Positions 1-6,604 of a DNA stretch of 6,703 bases are shown piece after piece. The DNA is from an uncultured Burkholderiales bacterium. Lineage in GTDB: Bacteria > Pseudomonadota > Gammaproteobacteria > Burkholderiales > Burkholderiaceae_C. A program made the position numbers and the translations under genes. The stretch is taken from contig CAJBLW010000084.1 in the NCBI GenBank assembly GCA_903953985.1, positions 1-6,703 of the forward strand. The letters run 5' to 3'. Under the pieces are notes generated by a model. It was not told the origin of the DNA and did no database searches. It saw nothing but the letters and a program-made list of their open reading frames with translations. Each line of letters opens with the position of its first letter. Positions within the stretch are counted from its first letter, which is position 1.

Positions 1-317
1 GCCTGACAGGCGTGCAGCCCAACGTGCCGGGGCTGCTGGGCTTGCCGCTCGATTACCTGAACGCGCAACTGGGGGCCTGGCAAACCGCACAGCGCCGCGC
101 CCACGCCCCCGACTGCATGGCCGAAATCGTCCAACGCATGCCTGCACAGGACCTGATCGCCGTTTCAAGTTGGCTCGCCCGCCAGCCGCTGCCCGTCGAC
201 ACCCGGCCTGCCGAACGCGCCCCTGCTGGGCCTGCACTGCCTGAATCCCTGCGTTGCGGCAGTGCACCGGAGTTGTCGGCCACAGCCGCCAAGCTGCTGA
301 ACGGGGGCAAGCCATGA
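1..317 (+). CDS. Cytochrome c553/c4-like c-type cytochrome, C-terminal part
   Basis: The gene enters from the left edge (first full codon at 3) and stops with TGA at 315-317, leaving 104 residues. The visible part reads LTGVQPNVPGLLGLPLDYL and then LNAQLGAWQ, followed by a DCMAEIVQRM stretch and a helix ending SSWLARQPLP. This pattern is typical of the C-terminal half of a cytochrome c553/c4-like domain, where the methionine of the CMAEIV segment (codon 117-119) is the expected sixth heme ligand. The CxxCH heme site must lie upstream, outside the window. A Pro/Ala-rich tail of about 40 residues containing a single Cys follows the heme domain. The stop overlaps the start of the next cytochrome gene (ATGA), so the two are probably translationally coupled and work in the same periplasmic electron-transfer chain. 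The family assignment is from pattern recognition. The electron donor and acceptor cannot be told from this fragment. Confidence 0.85.
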   Translation, partial: LTGVQPNVPGLLGLPLDYLNAQLGAWQTAQRRAHAPDCMAEIVQRMPAQDLIAVSSWLARQPLPVDTRPAERAPAGPALPESLRCGSAPELSATAAKLLNGGKP

Positions 318-1649
318 AGCGCCCATGGCAAGGCATGCACCCAGTCAAACGCTTGGGCTGGGTCACACTCATCAGCTTCGCCTTGCTGGCCATGGGGGTG
401 TTGTGGGACAACTGGGGTGACCTGGTTCTGCCCCCCAAAAACACGGCCACCGAGACGCCACAGGCCAGCGCAGCCCAAATCGAACAAGGCCGTTACCTGT
501 CTTTGGCGGGCAACTGCATGGCCTGTCACACGACCCTGGGCGGCACACCTTTCGCGGGCGGTCGGCGCATCGACACCCCCTTTGGCGGCGTATTCAGCAG
601 TAACCTCACGCCCGACCCGGTCACGGGCGTGGGCCGATGGACCGCACAAGACTTCTGGCAGGCCATGCACCGTGGCCGCTCAAAAACCGGGCGCTTGCTG
701 GCCCCGGCTTTCCCGTACAACCACACCAGCGTCATCACGCGCCAGGACAGCGATGCGATCTTTGCTTGGTTGAACACCCTGCCCCCGGTGGTGCAGGCTC
801 AACCGGCCCACACCCTGGTCTGGCCCGTGGGCACACAGCCCGCACTGGCCGTGTGGCGCAGCCTGTTTTTTGAACCCAGCCCGTTTCAAGCCGACAAGTC
901 CCAAACCGATGAATGGAACCAGGGCGCTTACTTGGTGCAAGGCCTTGGCCACTGCGCCGCATGCCACAGCCCACGCAATGCGCTGGGAGCCAGCGGGCCC
1001 GTCAGCGATTTGTCCGGCGGCCTGATGCCGGTGGTCAACTGGTACGCCCCCAACCTGACGCGCGATGCAGAGTCGGGTCTGGCCAGCACGCCTGTGAACG
1101 AGATCGCGCGCCTGCTGCGCACCGGCGGGTCGGCCACGGCGCAAACCAGTGGCCCCATGGGCGAAGTGGTTCAGCACAGCCTGCAGCACCTGAAAGAAAC
1201 GGACCTGCAAGCCATGGCGGTGTACCTGCAGTCACGCGCCCAAAGCACTCTCCAGCCCGCATCAGCGGCGGCCAAGCCCAGCCGCATCAGCCTGCAAGTG
1301 GCCACCCAGGGGGCCAAAGTCTACGAACGCCAATGCCAGCAATGCCACGGCGAACAAGGCGAAGGCATCAAAACCGCATCGGGCGAGGTGGCCTACCCCG
1401 CCCTGGCGGGCAACCGCGCCGTGCTGCTGAAAGATCCCACCAACCTGGTCCAGTTGGTGCTGTACGGCGGCTACGGTCCTGCAACCAAAGGCCATCCCCG
1501 CCCCTTTTGGTATGCCGCCCGCCGTGCTGGAGCTCCAGGATCGCGACATCGCCGCCGTGCTCACCCACCTGCGCAGCCGCTGGGGCAACCAGGCGAGCGA
1601 AGTCACGCCCTTACAGGTCAACCGCATCCGGGCAGCGCAAGGCGGCTGA
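314..1649 (+). CDS. Membrane-anchored triheme cytochrome c, frameshifted near the 3' end
   Basis: The start is ATG 314, overlapping the previous stop, with a G-rich stretch just upstream. One hydrophobic segment (residues about 16-31) should anchor the protein with its bulk in the periplasm. Three CxxCH heme sites follow: CMACH at residues 68-72, CAACH at 214-218 and CQQCH at 341-345. This is the layout of the cytochrome subunits of membrane alcohol, gluconate or aldehyde dehydrogenases, which pass electrons to quinone or terminal oxidase. The reading frame is intact to Pro397 (codon 1502-1504). It then goes out of register within CCCCTTTT (1501-1508). Continuing in the used frame gives an unrelated Arg/Pro-rich tail ending at 1687 (457 aa). 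Skipping one base restores PFGMPPAVLELQDRDIAAVL and a stop at 1647-1649, for 444 aa in all. The listed span is that reconstructed gene. The shift is either a real mutation, making this a pseudogene or altered protein, or a sequencing or assembly error. The substrate of the partner enzyme is unknown. Confidence 0.85.
1501..1508 (+). other. Frameshift site in the triheme cytochrome gene
   Basis: The run CCCCTTTT marks where the conserved reading passes from one frame to another. Upstream the frame reads YGGYGPATKGHPRP, as expected before the third-heme methionine loop. Downstream the expected GMPP loop and the final helix (DRDIAAVLTHLRSRWGNQ) are found only after skipping one base, so there is one extra base, most simply a fourth T. 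A slippage by -1 would lead to a third frame with no sensible protein, so ordinary -1 programmed frameshifting does not explain it. Confidence 0.85.
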
Positions 1650-1715
1650 CCCCAGGCCCACGCCTTGTCAACTGCGGCACCGCATGATTCGGCCCTAGCC
1701 CCTAAGATGAAGCAC

Positions 1716-2471
1716 ATGACTTCACACCTTTACATCATCACCGGCGCTTCACGCGGCATGGGCCTGTCCATGGCCGAGCAGCTGCTGCAAAAGGGCAACG
1801 CGCTGCTGTGCATCTCGCGCCAAGCCAACCCCGATCTGGCCTCGGCCGCCCAAAAGGGCAATATCACGCTCACGCAATGGACGCACGATTTGGCCGATGG
1901 CCAAGGTGCCAGCCAACGCCTGAGCGAGTGGCTGCAAAGCCAGAACCCAGCCCATTTCGCCAGCGCCAGCCTGATCAATAACGCGGGCGTCATCCCGCCC
2001 ATCGCCCCGCTGCGCAAGTCCCAGCCCGCCGACCTGGCGCTGGCCCTGCGCGTGGGCCTGGAAGCACCCATGGCCTTGAGTGCGGCATTTTTAGGGGCCA
2101 CAGAAAGCTGGCCCCTGCCCCGCAAAGTGCTCAACATTTCATCGGGCCTGGGACGCTACCCCATGGCCTCACAAGCGGGCTACTGCGCGGCCAAAGCGGG
2201 GATGGACCACTTCACCCGCTGCCTGGCGTTGGACGAAGCCCTGCACGCCAATGGTGCCCGCGTCTGCTCGCTCGCCCCCGGCGTGATCGACACCGACATG
2301 CAGGTGCAGCTGCGCGGTGCAGCAGGCGAGTCGTTTCCGGACCAGTCGAAGTTTTTGCAGCTCAAAGCCCAGGGCCAGCTCAGCTCGCCCGCGCAGGCGG
2401 CCGAACAGGTGCTGCGCTTTCTGGCACGACCCGATTTCGGACACGAACCCGTGGCCGACGTGAGAGGCTAA
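1716..2471 (+). CDS. Short-chain dehydrogenase/reductase (sepiapterin/benzil reductase-like)
   Basis: This is an NAD(P)-dependent oxidoreductase of about 251 residues, the normal size for a classical SDR. The Rossmann nucleotide-binding motif TGASRGMG lies at residues 9-16, the structural NNAG at 88-91, the catalytic Ser at 143 (NISSGLG) and the YxxxK pair as YCAAK at 156-160, followed by the usual APGVIDTDM segment. The LYIITGAS opening and the IDTDMQ region recall the YueD/sepiapterin-reductase branch, which reduces diketones or pteridine side chains, but the substrate is not shown by the sequence. Two in-frame ATGs compete: 1716 (chosen, because the Rossmann strand then begins a few residues in) and 1707. 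Neither has a convincing Shine-Dalgarno sequence. A TAAGAT hexamer at 1703-1708 could be a -10 box giving a nearly leaderless mRNA, but I see no matching -35. The gene starts about 65 bp after the cytochrome gene and need not belong to that operon. Confidence 0.9.
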   Translation: MTSHLYIITGASRGMGLSMAEQLLQKGNALLCISRQANPDLASAAQKGNITLTQWTHDLADGQGASQRLSEWLQSQNPAHFASASLINNAGVIPPIAPLRKSQPADLALALRVGLEAPMALSAAFLGATESWPLPRKVLNISSGLGRYPMASQAGYCAAKAGMDHFTRCLALDEALHANGARVCSLAPGVIDTDMQVQLRGAAGESFPDQSKFLQLKAQGQLSSPAQAAEQVLRFLARPDFGHEPVADVRG

Positions 2472-2505
2472 GCCCTCATCCTTCGAAAATGCAGATGACC
2501 CCAAG

Positions 2506-2526
2506 GTCGGGCCTTGATGGTCCGAC
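2506..2526 (+). terminator. Hairpin after the SDR gene, possible terminator
   Basis: An 8-bp stem (GTCGGGCC with GGTCCGAC, one G-U pair) closes a 5-base TTGAT loop, 35 bp after the SDR stop. Only a short, interrupted T-stretch (GTTTCAT) follows, so it is a weak intrinsic terminator at best and could instead be a structured RNA element or a stop for Rho-dependent termination. The rest of the 2472-2641 spacer holds no gene that I can recognise. Confidence 0.35.
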
Positions 2527-2630
2527 GTTTCATCACTTCGCGATGCGACGATTGTCAGGCCGCTGTAGCCATTACGCCCGACACTGGTTGGCGTTGTACC
2601 CCATCCCCATCTGTCAATTTTTTTAAATCT

Positions 2631-2635
2631 GGAGA
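2631..2635 (+). promoter_or_regulatory. Ribosome binding site of bktB
   Basis: GGAGA stands 6 bases before ATG 2642 and fixes that start. It follows an A/T-rich patch (TTTTTTTAAAT at 2618-2628), unusual in this GC-rich window, which may mark the promoter or an unstructured leader. I cannot place confident -35 and -10 boxes. Confidence 0.7.
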
Positions 2636-2641
2636 CCTCCC

Positions 2642-3826
2642 ATGAGCCGTGAAGTTGTTGTTGTCAGCGGTGTGCGCACCGCCATTGGTACCTTTGGCGG
2701 CAGCCTCAAAGACATCGCCCCCACCGAGCTGGCCGCGCAAGTCGTGCGCGAAGCCCTGTCACGCGCAGGCACTGACGGCAAAGACGTCGGCCACGTGGTG
2801 TTTGGACATGTGGTCAACACCGAACCCAAAGACATGTATTTGTCCCGCGTGGCGGCCATCAACGGCGGCTGCGGCGAAGCCACCCCCGCTTACAACGTGA
2901 ACCGCTTGTGCGGCTCGGGCCTACAAGCCATCGTGAACGCCAGCCAGTCCATCTTGCTTGGTGACTGCGACATTGCCATTGGCGGCGGCGCAGAAAACAT
3001 GAGCCGTGCGCCTTACGCCAGTCTGGCCACCCGCTTTGGCGCACGCATGGGTGACACCAAGATGATCGACATGATGGTCGGTGCCCTGCACGACCCCTTC
3101 CACAACATCCACATGGGTGTGACAGCAGAGAACGTGGCCGCCCAATACGGCATCACCCGCGAAATGCAAGACGCACTGGCCCTGGAAAGCCACAACCGCG
3201 CCGAGCGTGCCACTTTGGAAGGCCGCTTCAAGGAACAGATCATGCCGGTCATGCTGAAAAGCAAAAAAGGCGACGTCGCCTACGCCACCGACGAACACTT
3301 CCGTCCCGGTTGCAAGCTCGAAGACATGACCAAACTCAAGCCCGTGTTTGTGAAGGAAAACGGCACCGTGACCGCGGGCAACGCCTCGGGCATCAATGAC
3401 GCGGCCGCTGCCGTGGTGCTGATGGAAGCTGGCGCGGCCAAAGCCCGTGGTGCCAAACCCATGGCCCGCCTGGTGGGTTACGCCCACACCGGTCTGGACC
3501 CCAAGATCATGGGCGTGGGTCCGATCTCGGCCACGCATGCAGTGTTGAAAAAAACAGGCCTCACCGTGAACGACCTGGACGTGATCGAAGCCAACGAAGC
3601 CTTTGCTGCTCAGGCCTGCGCCGTGACGCGCGAGTTGGGCCTGGACCCAGCCAAAGTCAACCCCAACGGCTCGGGCATTTCGCTGGGCCACCCCATTGGC
3701 GCGACCGGTGCACTGATCACTGTGAAGGCCCTTTACGAATTGCAGCGTGTGAATGGGCGCTATGCACTGGTGACCATGTGCATTGGCGGCGGTCAGGGCA
3801 TCGCGGCGATTTTTGAGCGCATGTGA
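2642..3826 (+). CDS. bktB: Beta-ketothiolase (acetyl-CoA C-acyltransferase), BktB type
   Basis: This cytoplasmic thiolase of 394 residues catalyses reversible Claisen condensation of two acyl-CoAs, or thiolytic cleavage of 3-ketoacyl-CoA. In the BktB branch it accepts propionyl-CoA as well as acetyl-CoA, so it serves C4 and C5 ketoacyl-CoA formation for polyhydroxyalkanoates or chain breakdown. The sequence shows all three catalytic residues at the canonical positions: acyl-accepting Cys90 in NRLCGSG, His350 in SLGHPIGATG and Cys380 in MCIGGGQG. The length and long stretches such as VVVVSGVRTAIGTFGG, MGVTAENVA and the last 80 residues agree with Cupriavidus BktB as I remember it. The start is supported by GGAGA 6 bases upstream. 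It stands alone: no phaB, phaC or other beta-oxidation gene is adjacent here, and the gene downstream is convergent, so bktB is probably its own transcription unit. Confidence 0.95.
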   Translation: MSREVVVVSGVRTAIGTFGGSLKDIAPTELAAQVVREALSRAGTDGKDVGHVVFGHVVNTEPKDMYLSRVAAINGGCGEATPAYNVNRLCGSGLQAIVNASQSILLGDCDIAIGGGAENMSRAPYASLATRFGARMGDTKMIDMMVGALHDPFHNIHMGVTAENVAAQYGITREMQDALALESHNRAERATLEGRFKEQIMPVMLKSKKGDVAYATDEHFRPGCKLEDMTKLKPVFVKENGTVTAGNASGINDAAAAVVLMEAGAAKARGAKPMARLVGYAHTGLDPKIMGVGPISATHAVLKKTGLTVNDLDVIEANEAFAAQACAVTRELGLDPAKVNPNGSGISLGHPIGATGALITVKALYELQRVNGRYALVTMCIGGGQGIAAIFERM

Positions 3827-3837
3827 TTTGAACGTTT

Positions 3838-3864
3838 GTCACCCCGGACTCGATCCGGGGTCCA
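3838..3864. repeat. REP-like palindromic element
   Basis: The unit reads GTC, then an 8-bp perfect inverted repeat ACCCCGGA / TCCGGGGT (3841-3848 and 3854-3861) around a 5-base loop CTCGA, then CCA. This resembles the GTCATCCCGGACTTGATCCGGG type of dispersed palindrome found in many proteobacterial genomes, whose translation gives the familiar spurious peptide HPGLDPGS. That exact peptide appears here in one frame. It sits 11 bp past the bktB stop, between convergent genes, the usual place for such elements. It could also stabilise or end the bktB mRNA, but no T-run follows on either strand. Only one copy is present in the window, so its repeated nature is inferred from resemblance. Confidence 0.65.
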
Positions 3865-3940
3865 TACCTTTGAGGGCCATGGACAACCAACTTCGCAGGC
3901 GTGTCCCGTGCTCAGTTGAGGTGAATGAACCAAAGCCCTT

Positions 3941-4297
3941 TTACGCCACCGCAGCCGTGACCACCACCTCGATCAAATAAGCCGGGTTGGCCAAGGCGGC
4001 CTGTACGGTGGCGCGTGGTGGGGCAGTGCCCGCGACCACCCAGGCGTCCCACACCTCGTTCATGGCGCCGATGTCAGCGATGTCTTTGAGGTAAATCTGG
4101 GTGCGCAGGATGCGGGTTTTGTCGCTGCCCGCCTCATATAGGCGCCGCGCAATCTGGCCCAGTACGTCGGCCGTTTGGCTGCGAATGTCAGTGGCCTCGC
4201 ACTCGGGCACCATGCCCGCCAGGTACACCACACCATTGAAAACAGACGCTTCGCTGTAACGGGCTGCCACGTGCAGCCTCTGAAGGTCTTGGCTCAT
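3941..4297 (-). CDS. RidA (YjgF/YER057c/UK114) family protein
   Basis: This small cytoplasmic protein has 118 residues. RidA proteins form trimers and hydrolyse reactive enamine/imine intermediates made by PLP enzymes, protecting the cell from 2-aminoacrylate. The single chorismate-mutase-like domain is complete, with YLAGMVP near residues 25-31, TQIYLKDIADIGAMNEVWDAW in the middle region, and Arg95 (PPRATV) and Glu110 (LIEV), spaced 15 residues apart like Arg105 and Glu120 of E. coli RidA. The Ser30 of E. coli RidA appears as Ala27 and Cys107 as Thr97, so this is probably a different Rid subgroup and may not be a full functional equivalent. The start ATG (4297-4295) overlaps the plsY stop by four bases, implying translational coupling. 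A longer reading in this frame that extends upstream is only the shadow of plsY. Confidence 0.9.
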   Translation of the reverse strand: MSQDLQRLHVAARYSEASVFNGVVYLAGMVPECEATDIRSQTADVLGQIARRLYEAGSDKTRILRTQIYLKDIADIGAMNEVWDAWVVAGTAPPRATVQAALANPAYLIEVVVTAAVA

Positions 4298-4923
4298 GCT
4301 TTTTTCTTTCCCAGTTGTGACTCGGTGCCCGCCAACAAGCGGTGGATATTTTCTCGGTGCCGCCAGACCAGCAGCAAGGCCATGACCGCCAGACTCAAGA
4401 CTTCGGGAAAAGACGCTTGCCAGGCCACCCCATCGCCGAACAGGTAAAAAGCAGGCGCAAACACCGCGGCCACCATCGAGGCCAAGGACACGTAGCGCGA
4501 GAAAAACAGCAAGATGGCAAAGCTGAGCACCACCGCCAGCGCCAGGCTGGCGTTGACACCCACCACGACGCCGACCGCCGTGGCCACGCCCTTGCCCCCG
4601 GCAAAGCCAAAAAATACCGGGTACAGGTGCCCCAGAAAAGCCGCCAAGCCAGCCCATGCGGCCAAAGCAGCACCAGCACCGTGCTCGGGGCCATAGGCCA
4701 GCACCAGCGCCACCGGTAACCAGCCTTTGAATGCGTCCAGCAGCAAGGTCAGGATGGCCGCTTTTTTGCTGCCCGAGCGCAGAACATTGGTGGCGCCTGG
4801 GTTTTTACTGCCATAGCTGCGAGGGTCATTGAGCCCCATCAGACGACTCACGATCACCGCAAAACTGAGCGAGCCCACCAAATAACTGGCCACCAACACA
4901 GCCACTGGCATCCACACATTCAT
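4294..4923 (-). CDS. plsY: Glycerol-3-phosphate acyltransferase PlsY
   Basis: This integral inner-membrane enzyme of 209 residues transfers the acyl group of acyl-phosphate (made by PlsX) to the sn-1 position of glycerol-3-phosphate, the first step of phosphatidate synthesis. About five hydrophobic segments are visible. The three conserved PlsY regions are present: SLSFAVIVSRLMGL with YGSKNPGATNVLRSG (residues 18-51), LLLDAFKGWLPV (61-71, containing the Asp and Lys-Gly of motif 2) and GHLYPVFFGFAGGKGVATA (98-116, with the His and Gly-Gly-Lys-Gly). The short C-terminal tail is basic (GKKKA) and cytoplasmic in the usual topology. The start is backed by a strong AGGGAG 6 bases upstream. It lies 28 bp after ybaK and overlaps the RidA-family gene, so it is inside a compact operon. 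plsX is not in the window. Confidence 0.95.
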   Translation of the reverse strand: MNVWMPVAVLVASYLVGSLSFAVIVSRLMGLNDPRSYGSKNPGATNVLRSGSKKAAILTLLLDAFKGWLPVALVLAYGPEHGAGAALAAWAGLAAFLGHLYPVFFGFAGGKGVATAVGVVVGVNASLALAVVLSFAILLFFSRYVSLASMVAAVFAPAFYLFGDGVAWQASFPEVLSLAVMALLLVWRHRENIHRLLAGTESQLGKKKA

Positions 4924-4929
4924 CGAAAG

Positions 4930-4935
4930 CTCCCT
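4930..4935 (-). promoter_or_regulatory. Ribosome binding site of plsY
   Basis: Read on the minus strand, AGGGAG precedes ATG 4923 by 6 bases within AAAGGGAGC. It is the clearest Shine-Dalgarno sequence of the minus-strand operon and suggests that plsY is initiated independently rather than only by readthrough from ybaK. Confidence 0.7.
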
Positions 4936-4951
4936 TTAACTTGTATGGGCG

Positions 4952-5443
4952 TCATTCTGCCAGTGCGCAGTTCACGGACAACGCACCCAGCAGCTGAACA
5001 CACACCTGCGGGTCGATGCCCACCAAGTAACCGCGCCGCCCGCCATTGATGCAAATCCGCGGTAAAGCCAAGATGGTTTCCTCGACGAAAACCGGCATCT
5101 GCCTGCGCGTAGCAAAGGGAGATGTGCCGCCCACCAGGTAACCACTGTGGCGGTTGGCCACTTCGGGGCTGCAAGGCTCAATGGATTTGAGCCCTACTTG
5201 ACGCGCCAGATTCTTAGTGGACACCTTGCGGTTGCCGTGCATCAGCACCACCAGCGGTTTGGCGTCCTGGTCTTGCATGATCAGGGTCTTGACCACAATG
5301 AATGGGTCCAGACCCAACATCTGCGCGCTGTGCTGTGCGCCGCCGTGCTCCAGGTACTCATAAGGGTGCTCAGTGAAGGCCACCCCATGCTGGCGCAAGA
5401 GCGCCGTGGCCGGGGTTTCACTGACTTTGTCTTTTTTGGCCAT
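4952..5443 (-). CDS. ybaK: YbaK-type Cys-tRNA(Pro)/aminoacyl-tRNA deacylase
   Basis: This cytoplasmic editing enzyme of 163 residues belongs to the YbaK/ProX family. YbaK hydrolyses Cys-tRNA(Pro) made in error by prolyl-tRNA synthetase. Visible family marks are the N-terminal TPATALLRQHGV, Lys52 in FIVVKTLIM (the conserved lysine essential in YbaK), the GYLVGGTSPFATRRQMPV segment at 101-118, which holds the substrate-positioning glycine/proline loop, and INGGRRGYLVGI at 132-143. It is full length and has no fused synthetase domain, so it acts in trans. It begins 9 bp after the stop of the aldo/keto reductase gene; only a poor Shine-Dalgarno (GCAGG) lies upstream, so translation probably depends on the preceding gene. 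Confidence 0.93.
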   Translation of the reverse strand: MAKKDKVSETPATALLRQHGVAFTEHPYEYLEHGGAQHSAQMLGLDPFIVVKTLIMQDQDAKPLVVLMHGNRKVSTKNLARQVGLKSIEPCSPEVANRHSGYLVGGTSPFATRRQMPVFVEETILALPRICINGGRRGYLVGIDPQVCVQLLGALSVNCALAE

Positions 5444-5452
5444 GGGCCTGCA

Positions 5453-6511
5453 TCACAAAGCCGGATCGCGGATTTCCCAACGGATCTGGTCAATCGCCTT
5501 GAGCACCTCGGCAGAGAGCTGCACCGACCAAGCGGCCAGGTCCTCATCCAGCTGCGCGACCGAGGTCACGCCAATGATGGTGCTGGTCACATTCCAGCGG
5601 TGGTAGCAAAAGGCCAGTGCCATTTGGGTGGGCGTCAGGCCGTTGTCACGCGCCAGTTGGTTGTAACGGCGCGCTGCGGCCAAAGCTTCCGGACGGGACC
5701 AACGCTGCTTGCGCACCGACTCGTAGCGTGACACGCGGCCTTCGGGGGCACCTGGGCCTTCAAAGCCGGTTTGGTCGTACTTGCCGGTGAGCAAGCCAAA
5801 ACCCAGCGGTGAATAAGCCAGCAAGGACACATTCAGTCGGTGGCAGGTCTCGTCCAGGCCGTTATCAACCACCCGATTGACCAGCGCATAGGGGTTTTGC
5901 ACGGTGGCCACACGGGGCAAGCCGTGCTGCTCGGCCAGTCGCACAAATTCATGCACACCGTAGGGCGTTTCGTTGGACAGACCGATGTGACGTACCTTGC
6001 CCGCCTTGACCAGTTGGGCCAGGGCTTCGAGTTGTTCATGGATGGAGGTCGCCGACTTGTCCTTGCTCGGATCGAAATAATGAAAACCCAGGGCCATCAC
6101 ATGGCGCTCGGGCCAATGGATCTGGTACAGGTCGATCACATCGGTTTGCAAACGGCGCAAACTGCCGTCGCACGAGGTCAGGATATCTTGTGCCGTCATG
6201 CCCATGCCCTCGCGTACCCAGGGCATGTTTCGAGAGGGACCCGCCACTTTGGTCGCCAGCACCAACTTCTGGCGGGCTCCGCGGTTTTTGGCAAACCAGT
6301 TGCCGATGTAGGTCTCGGTCAAACCGCAGGTCTCGGCCGTGGCGGGCACCGCATACATCTCGGCGGTGTCAATAAAATTGATGCCCGCAGTCAAAGAACT
6401 GTCAAGGATGGCGTGAGCCCCCTCTTCGCTCACTTGCTGGCCAAAGGTCATGGTGCCCAGGCAAATGGGCGTGACTTGCAGGTCGGATTGACCAAGTTGT
6501 ACTTTTTTCAT
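5453..6511 (-). CDS. tas: Aldo/keto reductase, Tas-like
   Basis: This is an NADP(H)-dependent oxidoreductase of 352 residues with a single TIM-barrel AKR domain. The catalytic tetrad is complete: Asp48 (NFIDTAEMY), Tyr53, Lys88 (ATKVAGPSRN) and His132 (LYQIHWPER). Further marks are LGTMTFGQQ (19-26), GLSNETPYGV, VQNPYALVNR and LLAYSPLGFGLLTGKY. The ETCGLTETYIGNW segment and overall length place it with E. coli Tas, a protein found by its suppression of tyrosine auxotrophy, whose natural substrate is unclear. The symbol is therefore by resemblance. It is the first gene of the minus-strand run tas-ybaK-plsY-ridA-like. The start ATG at 6511 has only a weak purine-rich stretch upstream but fits the family's N-terminus exactly. 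The 93 bp before it should contain the operon promoter unless transcription comes from the upstream ligase gene. Confidence 0.93.
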   Translation of the reverse strand: MKKVQLGQSDLQVTPICLGTMTFGQQVSEEGAHAILDSSLTAGINFIDTAEMYAVPATAETCGLTETYIGNWFAKNRGARQKLVLATKVAGPSRNMPWVREGMGMTAQDILTSCDGSLRRLQTDVIDLYQIHWPERHVMALGFHYFDPSKDKSATSIHEQLEALAQLVKAGKVRHIGLSNETPYGVHEFVRLAEQHGLPRVATVQNPYALVNRVVDNGLDETCHRLNVSLLAYSPLGFGLLTGKYDQTGFEGPGAPEGRVSRYESVRKQRWSRPEALAAARRYNQLARDNGLTPTQMALAFCYHRWNVTSTIIGVTSVAQLDEDLAAWSVQLSAEVLKAIDQIRWEIRDPAL

Positions 6512-6604
6512 GGGCTTGTCTTTGACTGCGTCTTAAAAGCCTGATTTTGGCATGTAGAGCGTTTTTGGTTTCAGCGTTGATCGTGCACTTGCCCGGCCAC
6601 ACGC

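Noticed and set aside
254..313. Upstream extension of the triheme cytochrome reading frame to 254
   Set aside because: The extra 20 residues overlap the previous cytochrome's conserved reading, lack a ribosome site and precede the natural signal-anchor start. ATG 314 with the ATGA overlap is better.
1501..1508. Programmed ribosomal frameshifting in the cytochrome gene
   Set aside because: A +1 shift would be needed. There is no stop or rare codon at the site to promote it, and such recoding is not known to me for this family. Mutation or sequencing error is simpler.
2538..2548. Small palindrome TCGC-GAT-GCGA upstream of bktB
   Set aside because: A 4-bp stem with a 3-base loop is expected by chance in DNA this rich in GC, and nothing nearby supports an operator.
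2921..3691. 256-codon open frame antisense to bktB
   Set aside because: It is a shadow of the GC-biased thiolase codons. The predicted protein is His/Gly/Val-rich without a recognisable domain.
3783..3980. 65-codon plus-strand open frame spanning the bktB end and the palindrome
   Set aside because: Its HPGLDPGS stretch is the translation of the REP-like element, and its ends are shadows of bktB and the RidA-family gene.
4298..4657. N-terminal extension of the RidA-family protein
   Set aside because: The extension lies wholly within plsY in another frame, is Gly/Arg-rich and matches no family. The RidA domain starts cleanly at ATG 4297.
5840..6544. 234-codon open frame antisense to the aldo/keto reductase
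   Set aside because: It is the antisense shadow of a clearly conserved gene and has no recognisable domain.
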